A stretch of 64,000 nucleotides of DNA from Nitratiruptor tergarcus DSM 16512 (GTDB lineage Bacteria > Campylobacterota > Campylobacteria > Campylobacterales > Nitratiruptoraceae), in assembly GCF_027946175.1 (NCBI RefSeq), contig NZ_AP026671.1, forward strand, positions 310,001 through 374,000, in the 5' to 3' direction. Both the position numbers and the translations under genes were made by a program. How positions within the stretch are numbered: the first letter of the stretch is position 1; each line of letters starts with the position of its first letter. The notes under the pieces were generated by a model. It saw only the letters and a program-made list of their open reading frames with translations, searched no databases and had not been told where the DNA came from. Positions 11,350 through 23,282 of the stretch are shown one piece after another.

Positions 11350-11906
11350 TGGATATAGAAAAATTAAAACAAGATAGAGAATTTTTACAAAATTTAGAGG
11401 AGCAAAAAAGAAGTGCTTTGCGAAGCAAAGATATAGTAAAAATGTATGATGTGCTAGATACGATGCTTGCACTTGATATGGAAGAAGAGAATATTGATCT
11501 TTTATATCAAAATATTTTAGAAACAGCTTTTGATACATTGACGCAGATGCTCACAGAAGGCCAGAAGTTTGATTTTCATAAAGAGTTTGATGAGTATGTA
11601 GCAAGGGCTATTTATGAGCACGCTTTGGAGCGATGGGATAGAGGAGATCGCAAAGGTGCTAAAGAGCTCTTTTTGGTTTTGAGTTTTCTTGTACCGCAAA
11701 ATTATAAAGAAGCGATGTTCTTGCCACTTGTTGCAACTGCAAAAGGAATGGATCTTGATGAGTTTTTAAATAACTTTGTAGCAAAAGAGAAAATAGAAGA
11801 GGAGAGTTTCTTTTTTGATAAATTTACCGATAATGCGAAAAAGTTTCTCAAGGAAAATGAAAAAACATTGGATGAAGAGTTGAAAAAAGCGGAGAAGTTG
11901 GCGTAA
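11349..11906 (+). CDS. Uncharacterised helical acidic protein
   Basis: Not recognised. 185 residues, no signal peptide or membrane segment, rich in Glu, Lys, Leu and Phe, predicted mostly helical (MDIEKLKQDREFLQNLEE at the start, KKFLKENEKTLDEELKKAEK at the end). ATG 11349 shares a base with the dapC stop (TAATG) and GGAGAG lies just upstream; an in-frame ATG at 11337 is less likely. The stop shares a base with murC. Placement between dapC and murC suggests a link to envelope synthesis, but nothing in the sequence shows a function. Confidence 0.8.
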   Translation: MDIEKLKQDREFLQNLEEQKRSALRSKDIVKMYDVLDTMLALDMEEENIDLLYQNILETAFDTLTQMLTEGQKFDFHKEFDEYVARAIYEHALERWDRGDRKGAKELFLVLSFLVPQNYKEAMFLPLVATAKGMDLDEFLNNFVAKEKIEEESFFFDKFTDNAKKFLKENEKTLDEELKKAEKLA

Positions 11907-13216
11907 TGAAATTGCATTTTATAGGTATTGGTGGAATTGGACTCAGTGGTCTTGCAAGATTTATGAAACATGAAGGGTATGAAGTAAGCGGTAGTGATAT
12001 TAAATGGACACCACTACTGAAAAAACTGCAACAAGAAGGTATAAAGGTTTTTGTTCCTCAAGCAGCAGATAATATTACTCAAGATATTGACATCGTGATT
12101 TATAGCGCTGCAATCAAAGCTAACAATCCTGAGTTGTTAGCTGCAAAGAAAGCAGGTATTCGAACACTTTCACGCAGAGAAGCTTTGCCCCTCATCCTTA
12201 GTGGTAAAAAGATCTATGCAGTTGCCGGAGCACATGGCAAGAGCACAACGAGTGCAATTTTGGCTTCAATACTCAATAACTCCAGTGCAATAATAGGAGC
12301 AGAGAGTAAAGAGTTTGGATCAAATGTAAGGTATAAGCAGACTGAGACTGTTGTTTTTGAAGCAGATGAGAGTGATGCAAGCTTTTTGCAAATCGAGCCG
12401 CATTGCGCTGTGGTTACGAATGCTGAACCTGAGCATATGGAATTTTACAATCATGATCTTGATCTCTTTTATGATGCATACAGAGAGTTTTTAAAAAAGG
12501 CGAAAGTACGTGTTATCAATGCTGAAGATCCTTTTTTAGAAAGTTTAGATATCGATGCAATTAAGCTCTATCCAAGCCGTGATATTAGGATAATTGAGCA
12601 TTTTTTGGAAGATGATGAGCCTTACATTAGATTTGAGTTGCGAGATTTTGGAGAGTTTGCAGTATGGGGATTTGGAAAACACATCGCTTTGGATGCCTCT
12701 CTTGCCATATTGGCAGCAATGCAGGAGTTAGGACTTGACGAGATAAAACGCAATATTAAAAATTATCGTGGAATCAAAAAGCGCTTTGACATTGTGGCTA
12801 AAGATGAAGGGCTTATTGTCATAGATGACTATGCACACCATCCAACAGAGATTAAAGTTACTCTCTCTTCACTTTTGGAGTATGCCAAACTCAAAGGGAT
12901 AAAGGATATTACAGTTGTGTGGCAGCCACATAAATACTCAAGAGTGCTTGATAATCTTAAAGAGTTTATGCACTGCTTTCCTCATGGAGTCAAGCTTGTG
13001 ATACTTCCTGTTTGGGCTGCAGGAGAGGAGCCAAGAGATATAGATTTTGCAACGCACTTTGCTCACTACAATCCACTCTTTATCGATAGAGTTAAAAGAT
13101 CTGATAGATCTCTTGTCCTTTTGAAAGATCAAAAAGAGGCTCATATGATAAATAAAGGACTCGTGATTGGTTTTGGAGCTGGAGATATTACTTACCAGTT
13201 GCGAGGAATAGAATAG
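11906..13216 (+). CDS. murC: UDP-N-acetylmuramate--L-alanine ligase
   Basis: Cytoplasmic ATP-dependent Mur ligase that adds the first amino acid of the peptidoglycan stem. 436 residues. The N-terminal Rossmann part is HFIGIGGIGLSGLARF, the ATP loop is AGAHGKSTTSAI (K112), and EADESDASFLQI, TNAEPEHMEFY and DDYAHHPTEIK follow in the normal Mur order. One-base overlaps with neighbours on both sides show tight packing. The murC-membrane protein-mutS2 order is shared with other Campylobacterota. Confidence 0.96.
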   Translation: MKLHFIGIGGIGLSGLARFMKHEGYEVSGSDIKWTPLLKKLQQEGIKVFVPQAADNITQDIDIVIYSAAIKANNPELLAAKKAGIRTLSRREALPLILSGKKIYAVAGAHGKSTTSAILASILNNSSAIIGAESKEFGSNVRYKQTETVVFEADESDASFLQIEPHCAVVTNAEPEHMEFYNHDLDLFYDAYREFLKKAKVRVINAEDPFLESLDIDAIKLYPSRDIRIIEHFLEDDEPYIRFELRDFGEFAVWGFGKHIALDASLAILAAMQELGLDEIKRNIKNYRGIKKRFDIVAKDEGLIVIDDYAHHPTEIKVTLSSLLEYAKLKGIKDITVVWQPHKYSRVLDNLKEFMHCFPHGVKLVILPVWAAGEEPRDIDFATHFAHYNPLFIDRVKRSDRSLVLLKDQKEAHMINKGLVIGFGAGDITYQLRGIE

Positions 13217-13579
13217 ATGGCTTTTTTCTATTTTATTCTTTTTTTGCTACTGATTTTTGCCATTATTGGTGCAGTTATCTATTTTTTTACAGAGCTCACT
13301 TCAAGAATAAAATATTTTATTCTTGCTGGATTACTTGTAGGATGGGCAGCTATTTTTGCTTATTCTTACTTTCAAAATAAAAAGCGCATAGAGCGTGATA
13401 AAATCTATTATGAATATCTTCATGATAAGTATATTACTTGCATAGATCCTTTTGGTAAGAAAGTGATTGTTAATAAGCAAAACTTCAATTTTGTTAGCGG
13501 TACACTCGTATTTATGGGTAAGGAAGGAAGCCGGTATGAAGGGCTTGTTATAAGTATTGATAAGTGTAAAGGAGAGTAG
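13217..13579 (+). CDS. Two-helix membrane protein conserved between murC and mutS2
   Basis: 120 residues with two adjacent hydrophobic segments (about residues 3-25 and 34-53) followed by a basic cytoplasmic or periplasmic part ending in GLVISIDKCKGE. The start follows the murC stop directly, and its stop shares a base with the mutS2 GTG. A protein of this type occupies the same place in C. jejuni (murC, integral membrane protein, mutS2). Function is unknown. Confidence 0.85.
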   Translation: MAFFYFILFLLLIFAIIGAVIYFFTELTSRIKYFILAGLLVGWAAIFAYSYFQNKKRIERDKIYYEYLHDKYITCIDPFGKKVIVNKQNFNFVSGTLVFMGKEGSRYEGLVISIDKCKGE

Positions 13580-15756
13580 TGGAGGAAAAACTCGATCTCA
13601 AAGACTTCTTAGATAATTTCCGTACTTTTTTTGCCAGATTCAAACCTTTAGCTATAGAAGGTGATATCAATCTTCATTTCCAATTCATTAATGAACTCAA
13701 AAAGTATCGCTTCAAAGCTCCTCCGCAGATAGCAAATCTTGATAAAGCACTTATGCATTTGCAAAAACAGGGGGTTTTGAGCAAAGAGGAGATTTTTGAA
13801 TTTATCAAAATTTTTCGCTATTTTTTTTATCTGAAAACACTTGGGTTTGAAGGAAAAGTAGGAGAGTGGTTAGCAAGTATTGATATACCTGAAGAACTTG
13901 CACAAATAGAGAGATATTTTGACCAAGATGGTCAAATAAAGAGTGAAGTTGATGAGAGACTCGCTACTTTGGAAAATGCTTTCAAACATAATAAAGAGCA
14001 GATCCGCCAAAAACTTCAAGCTCTCATTAATGCGAAGAGATTGCAAAGTTATCTTGTGGATAGGCAGATCCATTATGTAAGTGGCGAAGAGGCCTTGCTT
14101 GTAAGAGGTGGATTTAATTATGTGCTTAAAGCAACTGTTGTTGGAAGAAGTAGTGGAGGTTTTTTTTATGTAGTACCAGAAGATCTCAGAAAACTCAAAG
14201 ACAAAGAAGCAGAGCTTTTAAGCCAGATTGAAGAGATCCACTATCAAATTCAAAAACATGTTAGTACAGTTTTTCACAAATGGCTCCGATTCTTGCAATA
14301 TATCAATAGGCAGTTTGACAGGTTTGACCACTATCAAGCACGAATAAATTTTGCAAATGCATATGATTTGCGTATGATTTTGCCAAGCGGTGATAAAAAA
14401 ATCGTTTTGAAAAATTTTGCGCACCCAGCTATTGAGAATCCTAAGCCTGTAACTATCGATTTTAGTAAAAAGATCTTGATTATTACTGGTGTCAATGCGG
14501 GTGGGAAGACGATGCTTCTCAAATCAATTTTAGCAGCTGCTTACCTAGCAAAATATCTTATTCCCATGAAATGTGATGAAAAAAGCCATATAGGAAGATT
14601 CAAAGAAATTATTCCAATCATTGAAGATCCTCAAAATGTAAAAAACGATATTTCCACATTTGCTGGGCGAATGCTTGCTTTTAGTAAACTTTTTCAAAAA
14701 AATGATGCATTAGTGGGAGTTGATGAGATTGAGCTTGGGACTGATAGCGATGAAGCAGCAACGCTTTTTAAGGTAATCTTGGAAGATCTTTTGAAAAAAG
14801 ATATAAAGATAGCTATCACAACGCATCATAAACGTCTCGCATCATTGATGGCTGCGCATGAAGATGTAGAGCTTTTGGCTGCAATGTATGATGAAGAAAA
14901 GGGTGTACCAACCTATGAGTTTTTGCAAGGGATTATTGGAAAAAGTTATGCTTTTGAAACAGCAAAACGCTATGGAATTCCACAAAGAATAGTAGCTAGA
15001 GCAGTAGAAGAGTATGGTGAGGATCAAGCAAAGCTGAGTGAGTTAATAGAGCGGGGGAGTGAGTTAGAAAGAGAGCTACGACGTAAAAATAAAGAATTAG
15101 AAAATGAACTAGAGCTTGTACGAAAAAATCGTATTTTGCTTGATGAAGAGCGTAGTGCAGTTTATGAAAAGCTACAAGCTGAAAAAGCTAAACTCCAAGC
15201 TCTTTACAAAGAAGCAATTGACGAGGCAAAAGCTGCTATTAAAGCTAAAGAGACAAAAGAGGCACATCGCCACCTTACTCAAGCTGCACAGAAAGCAAAA
15301 AAAGCAACAATTAAAAAACCTGAGCCAAAAGAGCTTAAAGTTGGCGATGAGGTCAAATACAAAAAGACAAAAGGTGTTATTGTAGGTATAAGAGACAAAG
15401 AAGCAACAATCGAAGCAGAAGGTATGAAACTGCGAGTGCCATTAGCAGATCTTAAACCTACGAAAATTATCAAAAAGAAAGCAAAAGCAAAACTAAAAGT
15501 ATCTAAACCTTCAAAACTTTCTGTTAAGCTCGATCTCCATGGCTTAAGAGTTGAAGAGGCACTTGAAAAAACTGATAAATTTTTAAGTGATGCTTTGCTT
15601 GCAGGATTTGATGAGGTGCTTATATATCATGGAGTAGGAAGTGGGAAATTAGCTCGTGCAGTGAGGGAGTTTTTAAAAGAGCATCCAAGAGTTAAAAGCT
15701 TTCATGATGCTCCTGCGAATATGGGAGGTATGGGGGCAACGGTTGTTGAACTCTAA
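13579..15756 (+). CDS. mutS2: MutS2 family ATPase/endonuclease with Smr domain
   Basis: 725 residues. A MutS-like core and clamp are followed by the ABC-type ATPase (Walker A ITGVNAGGKTML near residue 305, Walker B VGVDEIELGTDSDEA), a long coiled coil (about 490-570), a KOW-like stretch (LKVGDEVKYKKTKGVIVG), and a C-terminal Smr domain (LDLHGLRVEEAL, IYHGVGSGKL) near 645-725. In this phylum MutS2 is not a mismatch repair protein: the Helicobacter enzyme suppresses recombination, and in other bacteria it acts on collided ribosomes. GTG start overlaps the previous stop by one base. Confidence 0.95.
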   Translation: MEEKLDLKDFLDNFRTFFARFKPLAIEGDINLHFQFINELKKYRFKAPPQIANLDKALMHLQKQGVLSKEEIFEFIKIFRYFFYLKTLGFEGKVGEWLASIDIPEELAQIERYFDQDGQIKSEVDERLATLENAFKHNKEQIRQKLQALINAKRLQSYLVDRQIHYVSGEEALLVRGGFNYVLKATVVGRSSGGFFYVVPEDLRKLKDKEAELLSQIEEIHYQIQKHVSTVFHKWLRFLQYINRQFDRFDHYQARINFANAYDLRMILPSGDKKIVLKNFAHPAIENPKPVTIDFSKKILIITGVNAGGKTMLLKSILAAAYLAKYLIPMKCDEKSHIGRFKEIIPIIEDPQNVKNDISTFAGRMLAFSKLFQKNDALVGVDEIELGTDSDEAATLFKVILEDLLKKDIKIAITTHHKRLASLMAAHEDVELLAAMYDEEKGVPTYEFLQGIIGKSYAFETAKRYGIPQRIVARAVEEYGEDQAKLSELIERGSELERELRRKNKELENELELVRKNRILLDEERSAVYEKLQAEKAKLQALYKEAIDEAKAAIKAKETKEAHRHLTQAAQKAKKATIKKPEPKELKVGDEVKYKKTKGVIVGIRDKEATIEAEGMKLRVPLADLKPTKIIKKKAKAKLKVSKPSKLSVKLDLHGLRVEEALEKTDKFLSDALLAGFDEVLIYHGVGSGKLARAVREFLKEHPRVKSFHDAPANMGGMGATVVEL

Positions 15757-15761
15757 TATTA

Positions 15762-15767
15762 TATAAT
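15762..15767 (+). promoter_or_regulatory. Candidate -10 element for the glycan operon
   Basis: Perfect TATAAT just after the mutS2 stop and 38 bases before the wbpA start. It is the only good candidate promoter seen before the run of co-directional glycan genes. Confidence 0.5.
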
Positions 15768-15805
15768 AACCCCAAAAATTTAATTGATCAGAAAGTAGTC
15801 TAAGT

Positions 15806-18582
<2,777 letters not shown>

Positions 18583-18586
<4 letters not shown>

Positions 18587-19686
18587 AGATAGATTTTGCA
18601 AATCTAACCTATCAATATCAGCTCTATAAAGATGAAATCGATGAGGCGATACAAAAAGTCTTGAATCATGGCAAATATATCATGGGGCCAGAGGTAGGTG
18701 AGCTTGAAGAAAAACTTTGTGAATTTACAAATGCAAAAAATGCAGTTACTTGCTCATCTGGAACTGATGCTCTCCTTTTGGCAATGATGGCACTGGATCT
18801 TAAGCCAGGAGATGAAGTAATAACGACACCTTTTACATTCATAGCAACAGCTGAGACGATCGCACTACTTGGAGCTAAGCCTGTATTTGTAGATATTGAT
18901 GAACAAACGTACAATATCAATACATCTAAAATAGAAGAAAAAATTACAAATAAAACCAAAGGAATCATTTCTGTAAGTCTTTATGGCCAGCCAAGTGACT
19001 TGGATGAGATAAATGAATTTTCAAAAAGATGCAATCTCTTTCATATCATCGATGGAGCACAGAGCTTCGGTGCCACTTATAAAGGTAAAGCAGAAGTTCA
19101 TTATTGTGATATCTATACCACCTCTTTTTTTCCAGCCAAGCCACTTGGCTGCTATGGGGATGGTGGAGCAGTTCTGGCAAACAGTGATGAATTGGCACAA
19201 AAGATAAGAATGCTCAGAGTACATGGGCAAAACAAGAGATATCATCATAAATATATAGGACTTGGGGCAAGACTCGACACTATTCAAGCAGCCGTTTTAT
19301 TGGTAAAACTAAAATATTATAAAAAAGATTTGGCTTTAAGACAGGAAGTTGCAAAAAAGTATAGTAAGAAATTAAAAAATGTTAAAAACATAATTTTACC
19401 TTTTGTAAAAGAAGATAGAACGAGTGCCTGGGCACAATATAGTATCAGGGCTCTAAATAGAGATGAACTTCAAGAAAAATTAAAAGAATCAGGCATTCCA
19501 ACGGTAGTGCATTATCCGATGCCACTTCATATGCAAAAATGCTTCAATTATTTAGGATATAAAAAAGGAGATTTTCCAGTAGCTGAAAAAGTCAGTGAAG
19601 AGATTATGAGTCTGCCTATGAATCCATATTTGAGTAATGATGAAATCGATTATATTACCCAAAAGGTAGCAGAATTTGCTAAATAA
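18583..19686 (+). CDS. wbpE: UDP-2-acetamido-2-deoxy-3-oxo-glucuronate aminotransferase (DegT family)
   Basis: PLP sugar aminotransferase of 367 residues with the DegT/DnrJ/EryC1 pattern: [15 protein letters not shown] start, [26 protein letters not shown], and the internal aldimine lysine K186 in [16 protein letters not shown]. It makes the 3-amino sugar between WbpB and WbpD. It overlaps wbpD by 4 bases and the flippase by 11. Its last part is where base composition falls toward the AT-rich core of the locus. Confidence 0.93.
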
Positions 19687-20944
19687 ATTAAAACCAAAAA
19701 GTGAATTTTCTAAAAATGTTTTAACTCTAATGACAGGGACCACTATTGCTCAGGCAATTCCAATAGCTATAAGTCCTATTCTTACAAGACTCTATACTCC
19801 GGAAGATTTTGGAGTGTTCGCACTTTTTATATCTTTAGTTTCTATTTTTGGAAGTATAGCAAATGGAAGATATGAATTCGCTATAATGCTTCCAAAAAAA
19901 GATGAAGATGCTATAAATATTTTCGCATTGGGTTTTATTATAAATGTGGCTTTATCACTATTTTTATTATTAATGGTTATTGTTTTTCATGATTTATTTA
20001 TAAGTTTATTAAATAATAAAGAGATTTCCCTTTGGTTGTATCTTGTTCCTTTTAGTGTGTTTTTGATAGGTTGTTTTAATTTATTAAATTATTATAATAA
20101 TAGATTAAAAAATTATAAAGATTTAGCAAAAGCTAATGTGTATAAATCGGTTGTTACAGCAGTAGTTCAATTATCTATTGGATTTATAAAACAAAGTACA
20201 ATAGGACTTATTAGTGGTCAAATTATTTCACAAATTTTTGCAAATACAAAACTTCTAAGAAATATTATAAAAGATAAAATACTTTTATTAAAAATTTCAA
20301 AAGTAAAAATGATAGCAGTAGCAAATAAATATAAAGATTTTCCGAAATTTAATGTACCTCATGCTGTAATGAATACGTTATCTTCTAATATGCCTGTTCT
20401 TATAATAAACTTTTTTTTTGGTAGTACTTCAACTGGTTTTTTTGCTATAGCAAATAAAGTTTTATTGTTACCAGTAGGGTTATTTACTTCTTCATTTAGT
20501 CAAATTTTTTTACAAAAAATTACATATAATAGAAATAATAGAATTGATCAAGAAAAATTTATTAATAAGGTAGTATTTAAATTATTAGGATATTCTTTTT
20601 TCCCTTTCTTTATTGCTTTTATTTTTTTACCAAATATTTTTGGGATAATTTTTGGTAAGAATTGGATTATAGCAGGAGAATATGCCCAAATACTTATACC
20701 AATGCTTTATTTGACTTTTACAGGAAGTATATTATCAAATATTATTATTGTATACAATGAACAAAAAAAAGCATTTAAAATAGAAATTATAAATACTATA
20801 GTGAAATTATTTTCTTTATTATTCGGTGGAATTTTAGAAGATTTGAAATTAGGACTATTTTTATATTCGTTAAGTGGAGTATTGATAACAACTTATAGAA
20901 TAATCTGGTATAAGTCAATAATTAGGGAGAAAAATGAAATATAA
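19676..20944 (+). CDS. wzx: Oligosaccharide flippase, Wzx/MATE-like
   Basis: 422 residues, very hydrophobic, about 12 predicted membrane helices, with the polysaccharide biosynthesis protein start TGTTIAQAIPIAISPILTRLYTPEDFG. It would flip an undecaprenyl-linked glycan across the inner membrane. The TTG start at 19676 overlaps wbpE; no better start was seen. Composition is far below the flanks (one line at 20281 is about 17% GC). It takes the place of the ABC flippase PglK of the Campylobacter N-glycan locus. Gene name by function only. Confidence 0.85.
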   Translation: MLNKLKPKSEFSKNVLTLMTGTTIAQAIPIAISPILTRLYTPEDFGVFALFISLVSIFGSIANGRYEFAIMLPKKDEDAINIFALGFIINVALSLFLLLMVIVFHDLFISLLNNKEISLWLYLVPFSVFLIGCFNLLNYYNNRLKNYKDLAKANVYKSVVTAVVQLSIGFIKQSTIGLISGQIISQIFANTKLLRNIIKDKILLLKISKVKMIAVANKYKDFPKFNVPHAVMNTLSSNMPVLIINFFFGSTSTGFFAIANKVLLLPVGLFTSSFSQIFLQKITYNRNNRIDQEKFINKVVFKLLGYSFFPFFIAFIFLPNIFGIIFGKNWIIAGEYAQILIPMLYLTFTGSILSNIIIVYNEQKKAFKIEIINTIVKLFSLLFGGILEDLKLGLFLYSLSGVLITTYRIIWYKSIIREKNEI

Positions 20945-22019
20945 AATAATGGATAATGCTGTTAATATTAATATAGTAAACCACAAATTAAGAGAATTAC
21001 TAGAAAAAGAACTAAGAATTTATAAAAAAACTCAAGAAAATGAAAATATTAAAATAAATATTGTTGATAAATTAAAAATTAACAATAAATATTCCAACAA
21101 TCCTTCTATCCATACGACTTTTAGAAATGGTTTTCTTGCTAATTTCGGTGGTAATAAAGTCTTATATAAAAAAAATGATAATATTATAGAAATTGATGTA
21201 GAAATAAATATGAAAAAAAATTATTTACGTAAATTTTTGAATATTTCATATCGATACAATTTTGAAAATATAGGTCATATTATACATGAATTAATTTTAG
21301 TACCTACTATCTTCTTTTTTTATAATAAAGCAATAGTTCACGCTTCATCCATGAAACATCATAGAAAAGAAAAAACTATATTATTTGGAGGTACAGGTGG
21401 AGTCGGAAAAACATCTCTTGAACTATTATTGTGTAAAGAATTGGAATATTCTTTTATATCAGATGATATAGCAATTATTGATAACATTGGTAATATATAT
21501 CCAAATCTATCATATCCTAAAATTTATGCGTATAATGTAATAAATAATAATAAATTAAAGAAACTGATTTTTAAAAATAAGAATTTTATGGACAAATTGC
21601 AATGGAACATTATGAGAAAATTAAAAGGCGATAGTGGAGTTAGAAGAGCAATATCTCCTTTATTGCTATATAATAACATTGAAACAGGAAAAAATAAAAT
21701 AGATGAATATTATATATTGTATAAAACAAATACTATTAATCAAATTACCATAGAAAAACTGAATTCTGAAAATGCTGCCTATTTAAGTTTAAAAATTATT
21801 AGAAATGAATATAATTCAATTTTTCAACATATTATATGGCATGAATATAATTGTAGTTTAATGAAGTACAAGCCAATTTTAAAAATAGATGAAATATTAA
21901 ATAGATGGTTAAAAATATATTTAAACGTATTTAAAAATATTCAATGCTATTTAGTTAAAATACCAACGAGTATAGATCATAATGATTTTTTGTCATTTAT
22001 GAAGAATAAGTTTAAATAA
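20934..22019 (+). CDS. HprK-like P-loop protein (serine kinase C-terminal fold) in glycan locus
   Basis: 361 residues, extremely AT-rich gene. The C-terminal half resembles the HPr kinase/phosphorylase ATPase domain: KAIVHASSMK before the loop, P-loop ILFGGTGGVGKTS at about residues 149-161, and SFISDDIAII at about 173-182, in the spacing of HprK-related proteins. The N-terminal 120 residues match nothing I recognise. No HPr, PTS gene, PqqD-like partner or lasso-peptide gene lies nearby. Overlaps with wzx (11 bases) and the next glycosyltransferase (1 base) tie it to glycan synthesis. It may phosphorylate a sugar or a protein; the substrate is unknown. Confidence 0.7.
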   Translation: MKYKIMDNAVNINIVNHKLRELLEKELRIYKKTQENENIKINIVDKLKINNKYSNNPSIHTTFRNGFLANFGGNKVLYKKNDNIIEIDVEINMKKNYLRKFLNISYRYNFENIGHIIHELILVPTIFFFYNKAIVHASSMKHHRKEKTILFGGTGGVGKTSLELLLCKELEYSFISDDIAIIDNIGNIYPNLSYPKIYAYNVINNNKLKKLIFKNKNFMDKLQWNIMRKLKGDSGVRRAISPLLLYNNIETGKNKIDEYYILYKTNTINQITIEKLNSENAAYLSLKIIRNEYNSIFQHIIWHEYNCSLMKYKPILKIDEILNRWLKIYLNVFKNIQCYLVKIPTSIDHNDFLSFMKNKFK

Positions 22020-23263
22020 TGATTAAAATTATATTAATAACTTCATCATTTCCTTATTTGTCTGGAGAACAATTTTTGGAGACAGAAACCAAATATTATA
22101 ATCAGCATCCAGATGTAGAACTTATTATAATGCCTCTAACTAATCATAGAAAAAAAAGGAAAATAGATGAAAATATTAAAATGGATACATATTTAATAGA
22201 TAACAAATTAAAAAAATTACAAAAATTAATACCATTTGCAAAATCTTTATTTTCTACTTTGTTTTACAATGAAATTAAAAAAAACAAAATTTACAATAAT
22301 CCAAAAAAATTAATATACTTTATAAATGCTATAGCAAATTATCAACATTATTATGATTTATTTGATAATTATTTTAAAAATAAGAAAGTTCTATCGCAAA
22401 CAGTGGTTTATACATATTGGCATGATACACCTACATATGCACTACAGAGTCTAAAAAATAAGTATGGATATAAATTGGTAAGTAGAATACATGGATATGA
22501 TCTTTATAAAGAACGAAGAGCTGCAAATTATATGCCATTAAAATCTCAATTTACTAAAAATATTGATAGAATATATACTATCACAGAGAGTGCTATAGAA
22601 TATTTGTCTCATACATACGGTTTTGATAAAGATAATTTACGATTATCAAGACTGGGCGTAAAAAATCAAAATATTATTTCTCAACCAAATAAAAAGAACG
22701 AATTTCATATTGTTTCGTGCTCTTTTTTAAATCCTGTGAAGAGAGTAGATAAAATTATAGATGCTTTGTCTATATTGAGTAGAAAAAAGAAAAATATAAA
22801 ATTTAAATGGACTCATATTGGTAATGGTCCACTTGAAAAAGAATTGAAGACTTTAGCAAGCGAAAAATTATCTTCTATTAAAAATCTACAATATGATTTT
22901 TTAGGTTATTTAGATAATCAAGATGTATATAAGTTTTATAAAGAAAATAAAATTGATGTTTTTATAAACGTAAGTGAATCAGAAGGTGTACCAGTATCTA
23001 TCATGGAAGCAATGAGTTGTCATATTCCTATTATTGCTCCAGATATTGGTGGAATTAGAGATATGGTTGAAAATAAAAAAAGTGGAAGACTTTTGAGTAG
23101 TGATTGTTCTATCAATGAAATAGTTCATGCGTTAAAAGATATTAAATTTTTTAAAAATAAAGATACGAGAAGGAATTCTTATGATATATTTTTAGAGAAG
23201 TATCATGCAGATAAAAATTATAATGAGTTTATCTATGATTTGAAGTCATTAATTTATAATTGA
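22019..23263 (+). CDS. Glycosyltransferase family 4
   Basis: 414 residues with GT-B features: ILITSSFPYLSGEQFLETE at the N-terminus, SRIHGYDLYKERR, the repeat-domain start VSCSFLNPVKRVDKIIDAL, and the donor site ESEGVPVSIMEAMSCHIPIIAP (E-x7-E). It would transfer one nucleotide-activated sugar to the lipid-linked glycan on the cytoplasmic face. Donor and acceptor cannot be read. AT-rich (line 22141 about 17% GC). It overlaps the HprK-like gene by 1 base. Confidence 0.88.
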   Translation: MIKIILITSSFPYLSGEQFLETETKYYNQHPDVELIIMPLTNHRKKRKIDENIKMDTYLIDNKLKKLQKLIPFAKSLFSTLFYNEIKKNKIYNNPKKLIYFINAIANYQHYYDLFDNYFKNKKVLSQTVVYTYWHDTPTYALQSLKNKYGYKLVSRIHGYDLYKERRAANYMPLKSQFTKNIDRIYTITESAIEYLSHTYGFDKDNLRLSRLGVKNQNIISQPNKKNEFHIVSCSFLNPVKRVDKIIDALSILSRKKKNIKFKWTHIGNGPLEKELKTLASEKLSSIKNLQYDFLGYLDNQDVYKFYKENKIDVFINVSESEGVPVSIMEAMSCHIPIIAPDIGGIRDMVENKKSGRLLSSDCSINEIVHALKDIKFFKNKDTRRNSYDIFLEKYHADKNYNEFIYDLKSLIYN

Positions 23264-23282
23264 AAATCAAAAGGGATTCTTG

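Noticed and set aside
20411-20419. T9 tract in wzx and other A/T tracts of about 8 bases (for example 23422-23429) as phase-variation sites
   Set aside because: Such tracts are expected in sequence this AT-rich. No G/C homopolymer tract typical of Campylobacter phase variation was seen, and all frames are intact.
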